Part shown: positions 7,636 through 18,979 of the stretch, one piece after another
Layout: each line of letters starts with the position of its first letter
Position numbering within the stretch: position 1 is the stretch's first letter
Assembly: GCA_011037195.1 (NCBI GenBank)
Contig: JAAEAF010014372.1
Span: forward strand, 1-64,000
Direction of reading: 5' to 3'
DNA: 64,000 nucleotides
Origin: Triatoma infestans
Taxonomy: Eukaryota > Arthropoda > Insecta > Hemiptera > Reduviidae
Translations under genes and position numbers: made by a program
Notes under the pieces: generated by a model
Databases searched by the model: none
What the model was told of the DNA's origin: nothing
What the model saw: the letters and a program-made list of their open reading frames with translations, nothing else

Positions 7636-8075
7636 TTAAATTAAATAAAAATTCCTCATATCTACACCTGAATAAAATTCGGACCAACAACACTTTATAC
7701 AACTTGAGTCACGCGGTGGCCAGTAGGACAATTTGTTAATTCCATCAGACTTGATAATCCTTTTTTCGTCTGCAGAGGAAAGGCTTAACTTCAGCATTTC
7801 AATGAAGTAAACATTATACTCCATTGATCTAATCGATCTCATATTACTTAACATTTGCGTATTGTTGAACAGTACTTTTTTATAATCGTCAAAGCCAATT
7901 TTCTTGAGTGCCGATCTTTGAACACCTTTTGCCCTTTTCTTAATATCACCAGCCACATCAATTGCATACATTTTTGATCTTTAAAGCAAAGATAGTCTCT
8001 CCTTATTGTTGCGCATTCACTCATCCTTGAACTTCCCATACTTGTTTGTTTTGGTTGAGTGATGTTTTGCTTTCG
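7636..8075 (-). pseudogene. PolB C-terminal fragment of the left, head-to-head Polinton copy
   Basis: The open part (7971-7636, 111 residues) is about 85-90% identical by eye to residues from MYAIDVAG onward of the right-hand PolB, including the block around KVLFNNTQML. Nucleotide similarity continues in broken frames up to about 8075, where LINE sequence begins. After the point where the right copy ends in a short tail, this copy reads a different 30-residue end. The polymerase core motifs are missing because of the LINE insertion and deletion that removed the middle of the gene. Confidence 0.85.
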
Positions 8076-8633
8076 AACAGTGCACATCTATTGTTTTCGC
8101 TGCTGTTTATTTCAATTTTTTGAAGGTTTTTGCGAAGTTTTTTGATATTTTTTTTTATATCGTATATCAGTTTTTATCATACTTTTTGATTTTAATAGTT
8201 TCCAAGTGATTGAATGTGTTTTTTAGCAGAAAAAAGTGTTTATTTAATCATTCTAGTTTATTAAATAAAAAGTACATTTTGTGTAAATCAGAATTTGGAC
8301 CCTAGTAGTGGGGACTGGCTAGTGGCAAACAGTCTGTAAGTAAATAAGTGCAGTTTAAAATCTTTGAGTGGGAGAACAGTTTCTATCTCACTCACTCTTC
8401 TACTTCTGTCTCTATTCACGGTCATCTGTTCAACTGCTTTTGATAAGACTGACTTTCTTATTAACTACCTTCTGTTGGCAGCACTGTATACAAGTATTTA
8501 AATTTAAATTTAAGTTGCAACTGCATTAGAATTAATCATTTTTTTTTTATTTTTAAAGTTTTATACCATTTCCAGTGGAATTTATTTTTAATAATTTTTA
8601 CTTTTTTCTTGCTTCTACGTTATTCACCTTTTT

Positions 8634-9592
8634 ATGTTACAAGAGGATTTTACTTCTGTACCTCGCTGTAATAACTCTAGAATTAAACGTGCTAGAAGTT
8701 CGCCTGAACTAGAATTGAAAGTTGCTAAGAAAGAACCAGTTGTGTTCTCTACAATGTCTGATAATTCCTCTCTCCTTCTATCTGGTGTGTCTATGTCACA
8801 CTCATGGATTCTATGGCAAAACTTATGAATAGTTTGTTGGATGATAAACTCGCAGCTCTAGCTTCCAAAGAAGAAGTCAATGCTTTACATATTGAGATTG
8901 TGTCTCTTAAAGAAGAAAACCAGAAACTGAGGAACGAGATGGAGGTTCTAAAAGCCTCAAGAAGAAGAAATGTCGATTTCTTGGATAACTTAGACAATCG
9001 TTGCCGCAGAAATAACTTGATATTTAGGGGTCTGAAGTACAATCCCGAAGATAATCTAAACAATTTAGTTTCCGAATTCTGTCACCAAGTTTTGCAGGTG
9101 CAGATCATAGTAGAGAATATTCAAGTTTTTTCACTTGGTCCAAGAGGGACCCAAAACAGGCCTCTTTTGGTTACGTTTTCACGTTATAGTGATAAACTAG
9201 CAGTTTTGAGATCTACTAAAAAACTGAAAAATTCTGGTTTTATATTACACCATGACTTTTCAGAGAATGTTCGCAGAAAAAGATCTAAACTTCTGTTAAT
9301 TCGCAGAGAACTATTACGCTTGAAAAGTCCATTAAAAGTGACAGTGGTTAATGATCGTCTCTACATCGATTCTCATCGTTTTGATTTTTGTCAGGTGAAT
9401 GGTTTGAAATTTGGCTGTGAAAATGGTGCGGATAAGCTCAAGGATATTGTGGGCTTTGACATTTCCTCTTTCTTGTCTGCAGTTTCTTCGAATGCTCTGC
9501 CACGTGATTACTTCTCCCGTACTTCTGCTTCGGTGAAGGGAGTTGCTCAACCTAAGGCCACCCCCAGCACTCCTGGAAAAATTGATGGATGA
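8634..9592 (+). pseudogene. LINE ORF1 protein (coiled coil plus RRM-like domain)
   Basis: An upstream frame (8634 to about 8815) and the main frame (8804-9592, 262 residues) overlap and probably formed one protein, with an indel near 8800. The main part has a heptad-like coiled coil (residues about 10-55), then a basic RRNNLIFRGL block and an RRM-like region ending near a conserved DRLYI strand, as in L1-type ORF1 (Transposase_22-like) RNA-binding proteins. It ends 50-100 bp before the endonuclease frame. It would bind LINE RNA. Confidence 0.65.
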
Positions 9593-9639
9593 GATTTAAC
9601 CGTCTGTCGGCATGTCCCGGAATGTATTGTTGAGCATAT

Positions 9640-11000
9640 TCATTCCTTGTCAATTATTTCATACAACATCTGTGGTTTAAAAGGCAAAATTGAAAATGTT
9701 GATTTTTTGAATTCATTAAGAACATACGATATTTTTATTCTGTTAGAAACTTTTGTAGAAGAAAAAAAAATTTTATTTCTATGAGAAGTTCTTTTCTAAT
9801 TATAATTTACTTTGGGTTTCTGCTACTAGATCTTCTAAATTCGGAAGACCTATGGGTGGAAGGGTATATGGTATTAAAAATAGCTCTTTTCCTAATACTC
9901 TTATTAATTATTGTAAACTAGATGGTGTTGACTTAATACGAATTAAAAACACAAATTTTGAAATATTTTTGTTGCCTGTATATTTGAACGCTTGGGAAGA
10001 AGATTTTTCTTACTTGTCTAATTTCCTAGAATTGAATTGTAATCTTAAATTTATTTTAATGGGAGATTTCAATGTGAGAGTGGGTTCCTCACAGGAATTG
10101 CCAGGTGATTTGTTGATTAATAGTCCCAATTGTCGCCATATAAGAAATTCAAAGGATAAAGTTCTTAATGGAAAAGGTTGCAAATTTATAGATCTTTGCA
10201 ATAGCCTAGATTTAATAATTTTAAATGGGCGATTTCAGGGTGATCTTCAAGGAGATTATACCTTTATTGGAAGTATGGGATGCTCAGTCAACGATCTGTG
10301 TTGTGTCCCCCTGGATTTTATCTCCAAAATTTCGGAGTATTATCTCTTAATTTCTCAGACCATCTTCCAATAGTTTTATCTTTAACTTTGTCTATCACTG
10401 CTAATCAGGACACTTTACCTTTATTACCTCAGTTGATCTGGCGCGAGAGAGATGCGGAAATTTTTAAAAAAACTTTGGAAACTAATGTAAATAGTATTTC
10501 TTCTTTTCCCAGTTGTAATAATGAATTTTTAACTGTTCTAGTGGATTTAATTAAATGTTCTTATCCTCATACCCCAGGTTGCTCTGATTTCATTAGATCA
10601 GTTCGCAAGATGAGTTGGTTTGATGGTAATTGTTTTCGAGCCAGAAAAAGATCCTTTGCTCTCTTAAATTTATTTCGTAACTCTAATTCTGAATTAGTTA
10701 GAAAAGCGTATCTGGATGCTAACTATTCATATAAATTAATCTGTTTGGAAAAGAAAAAAGAATTTTTTAAGTCGCTTCCTGAACAGTTTAAATCAACTAA
10801 ATGCTCAACAGATTTTTGGAATCTTGTTTCTCACTTTAAACGGAAATCGTTCATTTGTAGTTCTAAAATTTCTGTCACCGAATTAGTTACCTATTTCAAA
10901 TGTTTACTTAATCCACCGCCTCCCTCCTCTACTGTATTATATGCCCAACCCTTGATTTATTCTTATGCTCTTGATTCCCCCTTCTCTCTCCAGGAATTAA
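9640..11000 (+). pseudogene. LINE ORF2 fragment: APE-type endonuclease
   Basis: At least two frames are needed. Endonuclease motifs are visible: an opening SYNICGLKG strand near 9657, a Glu in LLETF near 9745, the GDFNVR motif near 10062, and SDHLPI near 10350 with a frame change between 10290 and 10340. An A-run near 9765 also shifts frame. The linker after the endonuclease remains open to 11000, and the reverse transcriptase is absent. The protein would nick target DNA for target-primed reverse transcription. Confidence 0.75.
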
Positions 11001-11004
11001 ATGC

Positions 11005-11609
11005 ATAAAAGGTTCATCAGTTGGAAGTTTAACGGCTACTGGGGCGTTGTCGTTGCAATATATCTTGTGCTCCTTCAGTTTTTCTTCTGCTGTTCTCCCA
11101 TGCTGTCCATCAAAATGAGTAAAGCACCGTTTACACAATTGTATTGCTGCTGTGTGAATAGTTTTTTGCATATGAACTAATTTATTAAGGTTCTTAATAT
11201 ATACATAGTGTTGTTTTTCTCCATCTTCTAAAAGTAAAAGATCTCGATGGTCCGGCAGTTCTTCTTTCACAACCTTCAGTGGATAAACGGCATCATTTTC
11301 ATCCAATCCAAAGACATTAATTGAAATGTTGTTAACTTTTTCAAACCTTCTAATCTGATGAAGAGGCGTAGGAAACGAAATGCATGAAAAATCATATCTG
11401 TGTGTGAGTTCTTGATATATGGCGATGCGTTGAGGTTTCTTTTGAGTTAATTTTGCCAACACTGCATATTTAAAATATTCCTCATCTTGATTTTGCGGAT
11501 TTATGCAGGCTTTCTTAGCTGCGATAACACTGGGGAGTTTTATATAAGTTGACCCACCCAGCGGTTTGTACATATTTATTCTCAACCTCGCTCCATCAAT
11601 TCCAACCAT
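11005..11609 (-). pseudogene. PolB N-terminal fragment of the left Polinton copy
   Basis: 201 residues from 11609 match the N-terminal region of the right-hand PolB (from 12980) almost residue for residue, including the Cys-x2-Cys zinc knuckle (CKRCFTHF). This copy keeps the frame through the knuckle where the right copy has a frameshift near 13500. The last residues (after DEPF) belong to the LINE junction. Similarity continues upstream of 11609 in another frame, exactly as in the right copy. Confidence 0.88.
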
Positions 11610-13580
11610 CCACTTTTCTCCAGCTGAGCTTCTTCCATTTCATTGGCCAGTTTCTTGAATGCCTGTTCGAGAAACTCATCACATATGTGAAAAAATATGT
11701 AAGATATGGCTTTTACATTAGAAAGAGACGTTTAACGATATTACTATGTACGAAATAAAAGGTTGAGTTAGAAGCAGTAATTCTGCTAGGTCCTACACTA
11801 GTTACTTATAGAAATAAACTCCAATATATACTACAGATGGAAAATATGGAGATATTGTACATATTTAATTGCTGGTTAGTTAAGAGAAATGTTAGACTTA
11901 GCTAGATTTTGACTATAAAATAAATTACATTAGATAAGATACAACATGCTGCCAGTAGATATAAAAAAGAACGGTTTGTATTGTGTGTGTAAATTATGTA
12001 TATTATTAACAAAATAAAATTGTAGTATGGGGGATGGATTTTTGTAATTAAACAAAATATTATGTTTGTGTTATTTATAATAGAACCGTACACATCCATG
12101 ATGGAGAAAACGGTGATTAATTGTTGTAATTATTTCCTTTCTTTTTTCCTTTGTATTGTAAAAATAGAGAAACATAAATTTTCTTTATCCTTTAAAAATT
12201 ATTCTATTAACGGCGTGTAAGGCGCGCGCGTTTGCAGAGTAGTTTATTCTTAAACCATTCAACGCCCCACCCCTGCAAACGCGGCGCACGCGCGCGCCTT
12301 CGGAGATTATAACACAGAAGTATTTTTTGCAGAGCCGGCTCATTCTTAAAACCATCCAAAGCGCCCCCTGCAAACGCGCGCGCCTTACACGCCGTTAATA
12401 GAATAATTTAAAGGATAAAGAAAATTAATGTTTCTCTATTTTTACAATACAAAGGAAAAAAGAAAGGAAATAATTACAACAATTAATCACCGTTTTCTCC
12501 ATCATGGATGTGTACGGTTCTATTATAAATAACACAAACATAATATTTTGTTTAATTACAAAAATCCATCCCCCATACTACAATTTTATTTTGTTAATAA
12601 TATACATAATTTACACACACAATACAAACCGTTCTTTTTTATATCTACTGGCAGCATGTTGTAACTTATCTAATGTAATTTATTTTATAGTCAAAATCTA
12701 GCTAAGTCTAACATTTCTCTTAACTAACCAGCAATTAAATATGTACAATATCTCCATATTTTCCATCTGTAGTATTTCTATAAGTAACTAGTGTAGGACC
12801 TAGCAGAATTACTGCTTCTAACTCAACCTTTTATTTCGTACATAGTAATATCGTTAAACGTCTCTTTCTAATGTAAAAGCCATATCTTACATATTTTTCC
12901 ATATATGTGATGAGTTTCTCGAACAGGCATTCAAGAAACTGGCCAATGAAATGGAAGAAGCTCAGCTGGAGAAAAGTGGATGGTTGGAATTGATGGAGCG
13001 AGGTTGAGAATAAATATGTACAAACCGCTGGGTGGGTCAACTTATATAAAACTCCCCAGTGTTATCGCAGCTAAGAAAGCCTGCATAAATCCGCAAAATC
13101 AAGATGAGGAATGTTTTAAATATGCAGTGTTGGCAAAATTAATTCAAAAGAAACCTCAACGCATCGCCATATATCAAGAACTCACACACAGATATGATTT
13201 TTCATGCATTTCGTTTCCTACGCCTCTTCATCAGATTAGAAGGTTTGAAAAAGTTAACAACATTTCAATTAATGTCTTTGGATTGGATGAAAATGATGCC
13301 GTTTATCCACTGAAGGTTGTGAAAGAAGAACTACCAGACCATCGCGATCTATTACTCTTAGAAGATGGTGGAACACAACATTATGTATATATTAAGCACC
13401 TTAATAAATTAGTTAATCTTCAAAAAAGTAAGCATAATGGAGCAATAGAATTGTGTAAACGTTGTTTCACTCACTTTGATGGCAGTATGGGAGAACAGCA
13501 GAAGAAAAACTGAAAGAACATAGGATATATTGCAACGACAACGCCCCAGCAGCTGTTAAACTTCCAACTGATGAGCCGTT
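11010..13580. repeat. Large palindrome joining two Polinton copies head to head
   Basis: Left arm about 11010-12237 and right arm about 12368-13580 are inverted copies of about 1.2 kb, differing by scattered substitutions and small indels (for example about 10 bp are missing from the right arm near 12775). The spacer of about 130 bp is GC rich with GCGCGC tracts and contains a roughly 50 bp direct repeat (GCAGAG...GCAAACGCG, about 12234 and 12330). Both arms start with noncoding terminal sequence followed by PolB reading outward, so the palindrome is where two element ends meet. Confidence 0.9.
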
Positions 13581-16026
13581 TATTGAATTCAAAAACGTTG
13601 AACGCCAGGTGAGAGTAAATTTTGTAATTTATGCTGATTTTGAGTGTATTTTAAATCAAATTGATACATGTGAACCAACGCCTCAAAGCTCATACACAAC
13701 AGCCTATCAAGAACACACACCATTTTCCTTTTGCGCCTATGTTAAACCTGCTGCTGAAATAGAACATCTTTGGCCTCTTAATAAACCATACTTGTACAGA
13801 GGAAAGTGTGCCGCTGAATTTTTCCTAGACTATTTGGATAGGATATCCACTCCAATTAAGAAGATTATGAACAGAAATGAAGAAATGGTGATTGATGAAT
13901 TGGAGGAGAGAGAATGGAAGGCGGCCAAGATCTGTTATCTCTGCAAGCGAAATTTTGAAGAACGCAATCATAAGGTACACGATCACTGCCATATTTCCGG
14001 CAAGTATAGAGGACCTGCATGTAATAAATGCAATTTACGCTGCAAGACATTTAACTACGTACCAGTCATCATACATAATCTCAGCAGATATGACGCACAC
14101 TTCATCATAAAGGAATTAGGAAAGCTACCTGGCAGAATTAATGTAATACCCCACACAGAAGAAAATTTTATCTCATTCGTCAAATACATAAATGGGGTGC
14201 AATTTCGCTTCATTGACTCATTTAGATTCATGGCTGAGAGTCTGAGTCAATTAGCCAACAATCTACCAAAAAGCAGCTTTACAGAAACAGCAAAATTTTT
14301 TAATGAAGTGCAGCTACCACTTGTGCTAAGAAAGGGCGTATTCCCATATGATTATGTCAATTCTTGGGAAAGATTGGACGACGACGTTTTACCACCGAAG
14401 GAAGCATTTTACAACAAATTAACAGACAGCAACATCGATGAAGAGGATTATAACCACGCCACCACCGTATGGAAGGAATTTAATTGCTCCACGTTAGGGG
14501 AATATAGCGACATTTATCTAAAAACAGATGTATTGCTGCTGGCTGATGTTTTTGAAAACTTCCGTCAAGTGACCATGAACGTACATAAACTCGACCCAGC
14601 ACATTATTTCACAGCACCAGGAATGGCGTGGGATGCAATGCTACGTTTAACTGGCGTCAAATTGGAACTCTTACTGGACTACGACATGATATTAATGGTT
14701 GAACGAGGAATAAGAGGAGGCATCTGCCAAGCATCTCTCAGGTATGCAAAAGCAAATAATAAGTATATGCCTGATTACGACCCATCACAGGAATCTACAT
14801 ATATAATGTACTACGACGCCAACAACTTATATGGTGATGCTCAGAGTAGATTTCTACCTTACGGAGGCTTCAAGTGGGCAGAGCGGCCTGGAGAAATACA
14901 AGTTCAAGACATCCCGGACGATTCTGAATATGGCTACATATTGGAGGTGGATCTAGAATATCCTGAACATCTTCACAACCTCCACAACGATCTCCCATTC
15001 CTAGCAGAATCAATTGTGCCACCCAACAGCGATGGAAATATAAAAAAATTAATACCTCATCTGGGCAAACGGGAGAGATATGTCGTACATTACATCGCCC
15101 TAAAACAGGCTCTCGACCATGGGCTGCAATTGGTGAAGGTTCACCGAGCAATACAGTTTAAACAATCCCCATGGCTTCTACCTTACATTAAGCTGAACAC
15201 AGATATGCGCAAGAAGGCAACCAACAACTTTGAAAAAAACCAATACAAACTCTACAACAACGCTAACTTTGGAAAGACCATGGAAAATGTGCGAAAACGG
15301 ATGAACTATGAGCTTGTAAATAATGAAAGAAGACTGATGAAATTGGTCGCAAAACCAAATTTCCTGGACAGGACAATTTATGGTGAAAATTTAGTTGGGG
15401 TGCAGATGGCAAAAACCAGGATATTCTTCAATAAGGCGACATACGTGGGCTTATCCATACTCGAAATTTCGAAGACGATCGTTTTGGGATTTCACTATGA
15501 CGTCATGCTACACAAATATGGGCCAGAACGGCTTCGTTTAATATACACTGATACGGACTCTTTAATCTATGGAATTTGCACAGACGATGTTTTCAAAGAC
15601 ATGCAGGAGATGGAGGAACACTTTGACACATCTGATTATCCTCCCGATCACCCCAACTACTCAACTAAAAACAAGAAGGTGCTGGGAAAGTTCAAAGATG
15701 AGGTGAACGCACAAATAATTAATGAGGTTGTTGCTTTGAGACCAAAAATGTATGCAATTGATGTGGCTGGTGATATCAAGAAAAGGGCAAAAGGTGTTCA
15801 AAGATCAACACTCAAGAAAATTGGCTTTGAGGATTATAAAAAAGTACTGTTCAACAATACGCAAATGTTAAGCAAGATGAGATCGATTAGATCAATGGAG
15901 CATAATGTTTACTCCATTGAAATGCTGAAACGAAGCCTTTCCTTTGCAGACGAAAAGAGGATTATTAAATCTGATGGGATCAGCACATTTGCATATTACC
16001 ATTGTGATGCAGAGCAGAGTGAATAA
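12905..16026 (+). pseudogene. Protein-primed family B DNA polymerase (PolB), right Polinton copy, nearly complete
   Basis: Coding sense starts upstream of 12980 in another frame, continues 12980-13513, shifts once near 13500 and then runs open to 16026. With numbering from 13609, the exonuclease motifs are DFE (10-12), N156 with YD (161-162) and YLKTD (303-307). The polymerase motifs are DANNLYG (403-409), KLYNNANFGK (547-556) and YTDTDS (646-651). A zinc knuckle lies at about 13455 and an endonuclease-VII-like Cys/His module (VHDHCH to ACNKCN) at 123-142. The TPR-type protein-primed polymerase replicates linear genomes from a terminal protein. Only one or two small indels break it. It ends 170 bp before the duplicated accessory block. 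Confidence 0.92.
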
Positions 16027-16430
16027 AAGGGACATTTCATTGCAGGTATAAAACAAAAAATTATAATTGTTATCACATTATAAATAAATGTAAAATATGA
16101 AAATATATAAATTATAATTGTTATCATATTATAAAACAAAAAATTATTTAAATAAATGTTTTTTATAAGCTTGGATGTTTTTGTTGATGAGCCTTATCTC
16201 TTCTCAATGATCTCAACTTGCACTACTAATCTAAAACAATTACTCATGATACACCTACACATTAGTTTAATTATTTAAACAAATAAGGATTAATTTTAAA
16301 TTATTTAAAACAAATGAAGAATTTTTGTTGATTAAGTTGTGTATTTTTAAAATTATTTAAAACAAATGAAGAATTTTTTGGTAGCTGTTTTAAGTGTATT
16401 TAACCAAAGTGAGGTATGTATTTTTACTTT
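16027..16430. other. PolB 3' flank and start of duplicated block copy A
   Basis: No gene is seen. From about 16195 the sequence matches 26465 onward (start of block copy D): both hold the ACTCATGATACACC stretch and repeated TTATTTAAAACAAATGA words. Short AATAAA-containing stretches near 16083 could end the PolB transcript. Confidence 0.5.
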
Positions 16431-17370
16431 CTCTTACTCCTAGTAAGAGGAAGTATTGTAATCGTGCCAAATTTTTCGATATCGAGTTTTCACCGGAAAT
16501 TTAAGTTTTGAGGTCCCCTAGTCCAAAAAGTGAGTTTTAGCAAATGGGCTGTGTATGTGAACAGCATAGCTCAAAAACGGAAAGCCGTAGAAAACTAAAA
16601 ACTTAATATTCCCTTTAGGTATCACCAGTGGGTTATCAAAATTTCTCAACCGGAAGTACCACTTTACTAGTTGACTTTTTTATTTTTTGCGTTTTTCTCA
16701 AAAATGGCTGCAGGGATTTTCTTTAAACTTGATATATCAACTACACATATAAGGAGCTACAAGTTTTATTTGAAACATTTCTCTGGGAAAATTGATTTAA
16801 GGGCCCTCCTGGGGGAGGGGTGGGGTTAGGTTTTCATCTAAAGTACTATTTCAGTTTATTAGAAAATTCTATCATCTAAATAATGTTGATTAGAATTAAA
16901 TATGTTGCTGAAATTCCGAGTTTGAAAAAATCGGATAACCGGAAGTGCGTTTCTTTTAACACTTTACCAAATGATTTTTTTCACTTTTTAGCGATTTTCT
17001 CAAAAATGGTCCAACAATTCTCTTGAACACTTCGTATATAAACTAAACATGCAAAGATCTTCATCTTTTATTTAAACAGTTTCTCTGGGAAAATTCATTT
17101 AATGGCACTTTAGGGGAGGGGTGAGATTACAGCTTTCTCTAAAGTGGTATCATAGTTGATTATATAATTCTATCATCCGAATAAAATTAATTAGATGGCC
17201 AAAATTCCAAGTTTTAAGAAAATTAGTAAACCGGAAGTGCGTTTTTACTGAACAGTTTTTTTCAGTTTTCGACGAATTTCGTTATATTTGGTACACAAGC
17301 TATAATATTTGTCAATTACAATTTTGAGAACAGGAGTTAGTGAAACTTGTGTGAGTGTTTCACACCAGAT
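16431..17370 (+). mobile_element. Noncoding transposon family X, copy 1
   Basis: Starts CTTTCTCTTACTCCTAGTAAG (a short hairpin) and ends GTGTGAGTGTTTCACACCAG (another hairpin). The middle holds two diverged direct copies of a roughly 300 bp unit marked by CAAAAATGG, TTCTCTGGGAAAATT and CCGGAAGTGCG. The same element recurs at 35127, 40325, 42314, 42963 and 52791. The terminal stretch ACTTTCTCTTACTCC occurs inverted at the other end in most copies. An insertion-free counterpart of the site lies in block copy D (near 26920-27120). No protein is encoded. Confidence 0.8.
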
Positions 17371-17589
17371 TTTTTATAATACTAAAACTGAACTGAACTT
17401 TATGGTTTTTTGTTAAATTAGGCGGTGTATTTAATCAAAGTGGTGTATTTTTCATTAGGTTATGCGCAAAAAGTATTAAGCATTGGGTCCCCTCCCCGCA
17501 TTGCGGGGCATCTGTAAGCGGATGTTGGCTCAAAGAATGTGGTGTGATAAGTTTAGCTTATGTTGCATTTCGGTGGATGCCGCCTCCAA

Positions 17590-17597
17590 TATATAAA
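17590..17597 (+). promoter_or_regulatory. TATA box of small gene a, copy A
   Basis: TATATAAA lies 43 bp before the ATG at 17633; the same box is kept at 27441-27448 in copy D. Both sit in a conserved stretch beginning TTGCATTTCGGTGGATGCCG. Confidence 0.6.
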
Positions 17598-17632
17598 GGC
17601 TGGATTGTGGTGGGATTCTTACAATTAGCAAT

Positions 17633-18106
17633 ATGGAGGTAACAAGATATGTAAGTACCAATTGTATTTCCTACCATCTTAATGTTATTTCCAATTTGAC
17701 TCAATTGGGGGATTTTGTGTAGTATTACTGCAATCACTGCGGGGCCCTGTTTGGGATGAGGCGCGGCACCCACCTGCGATATTGCATGGAGTGTGGTCGT
17801 GCGCTGCAGCTTTTGATGGGAAGTTTTGATGGTAGTTAGTTGAATTATTTTTATAATTCTATTGTATAATGCGGTTCTTTCAAAGGATCCCCGGATATGT
17901 CCGTGCACGTCCTGCCGCCGCCGCCGCGGGGGGGGATCCGCCACCCTCAAACCCCAACACACACCCTTAACGCGGTGAGGGATTAAACATGGTTGATTTA
18001 ATGTATTGAGCAATAATATTTTATCTAACTTTTTTCTTGTTTTTTTCAGGGGTGCTGTAATTTCAAAATATTAATTATATATATAAGCTTTGTGTGTTTT
18101 TTTTAA
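17633..18106 (+). CDS. Small spliced gene a: zinc-ribbon micro-protein (copy A)
   Basis: Exon 1 (17633-17650) encodes MEVTRY and ends at a GTAAGT donor. Exon 2 (17723-17818), entered from a TGTAG acceptor, encodes 32 residues with Cys-x2-Cys (CNHC) and, 14 residues on, Cys-x2-Cys (CMEC): a compact zinc-ribbon pattern. A third exon may start at 18050 after TTTTTTTCAG and read GCCNF and a short hydrophobic tail to 18106. The donor after exon 2 is altered by a 10 bp insertion compared with copy D, so this copy may read through to a stop seven codons later or use the GTAGTT donor just after. I do not recognise the family. Splicing is inferred from sequence alone. Confidence 0.5.
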
Positions 18107-18698
18107 TATTAATTATATATAAGCTTTGTGTTTTTTTTTTTTAATATTAATTATATATAAGCTTTGTGTGTTTTTTTTTAATATTAATATAAATATTATA
18201 TAAACTTTTGTTTTTTAATTATAACATATTATTATATATAAGCTTTTTCTGTTTTTCCATCCGCCTCCTCTACTAATTGGTAGATGGATTAAAATAAATG
18301 ACGTTAGAAATATAATAAAATTTAACGAAAAACTATGAGTTAAGATCGATAAATTAGTTGGCTTATACTTTTAATATTAAGTTTATTTAATTGCGTGTAA
18401 CTTAAATCAAATAACGCACAAACAATTCCACTTCCTGTAGCTGGGAGAAACATTATTTAAGTAGCATAATTTCTTTAATAAATTATCGTAATGAATGATT
18501 AGCTGCTTATCTGCATTTCTAAAAACACAGTAGCGCATTGAAATTAATATAAACGTTTTCATTAAGACCTTATCTGTTTTACTTTGCTTGCATTTCTAAA
18601 CACAGTAGCGTATTGAATTCACCTTTTTTTTGCAATTGACGGGAAGCTGTGATAGTTGTGGGGGATAAGATGATTTAAATAGGCTGTTTTGTTTAGTT
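18107..18698. other. Spacer between small genes a and b, copy A
   Basis: Several copies of a TTTTTTTAATATTAATTATATATAAGC motif at 18060-18245, then sequence conserved in copies B and D (AAAACACAGTAGCG repeated twice, and GGGAAGCTGTGATAGTTG just before gene b). No frame of note. The conserved stretch immediately upstream of gene b is a candidate promoter, with TTTAAATA at about 18674. Confidence 0.5.
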
Positions 18699-18979
18699 AT
18701 GGATCTGCCAATACTTGTGTATGTGAGTAGTTTCTTTCCCAATTTAGTTAACATTTAATACAGCCCAATTTTCTAACAATCTTTCTGCACTTGTAGTATG
18801 TATGCGGGCTCTGCGGAGTGGTCAGGCCCCTCGCAATCAAGACTCAGTATCCATTCATATGTGGAATTGAGGAGGTATGTTTTACACTTTATATAAATGT
18901 AGATTTAGTTGCAAGGTTCTAATATTTTTTTTTTTGTTTTCTTCAACAGCCGGAACCCCCAGACCCTCCCCCTGAATAA
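18699..18979 (+). CDS. Small spliced gene b: Cys-rich micro-protein (copy A)
   Basis: Three exons in phase 0: 18699-18722 (MDLPILVY, GTGAGT donor), 18797-18874 (26 residues starting YVCGLCG and ending ICGIEE, GTATGT donor) and 18950-18979 (PEPPDPPPE and stop), total 43 residues. Introns are 74 and 75 bp with good acceptors (CTTGTAG, CAACAG). The middle exon begins exactly like that of gene a (Tyr-x-Cys-x2-Cys right after a TGTAG acceptor), so the two genes look like tandem paralogues. Only three Cys remain, so zinc binding is uncertain. Function unknown. Confidence 0.55.

Larger units (their letters stand above)
8080..11005 (+). mobile_element. APE-type non-LTR retrotransposon inserted in the left PolB, 3' part lost
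   Basis: The element starts near 8080-8090 with a T-rich 5'UTR, carries ORF1 (8634-9592) and the endonuclease part of ORF2 (about 9640-11000), and stops abruptly before the reverse transcriptase. At 11005 the sequence jumps straight into the N-terminal part of PolB on the opposite strand. There is no poly(A) tail. Compared with the right-hand PolB, about 2 kb of polymerase (equivalent to about 13590-15650) is missing at the same junction. The simplest history is insertion of a full-length LINE into PolB, then one deletion that removed the LINE 3' half plus the adjacent PolB middle. Confidence 0.8.

Noticed and set aside
11902..12701. Mirror-image frames MDVYGSIINN... on both strands
   Set aside because: They lie in the palindrome arms and mirror each other; AT-rich hydrophobic composition suggests chance reading of noncoding end sequence.
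17558..18013. 151-codon minus frame opposite gene a (and the similar one at 27456-27842)
   Set aside because: Open in both block copies because the copies are related; composition and lack of motif suggest a shadow. The plus-strand spliced model fits better, with splice sites and a zinc pattern.
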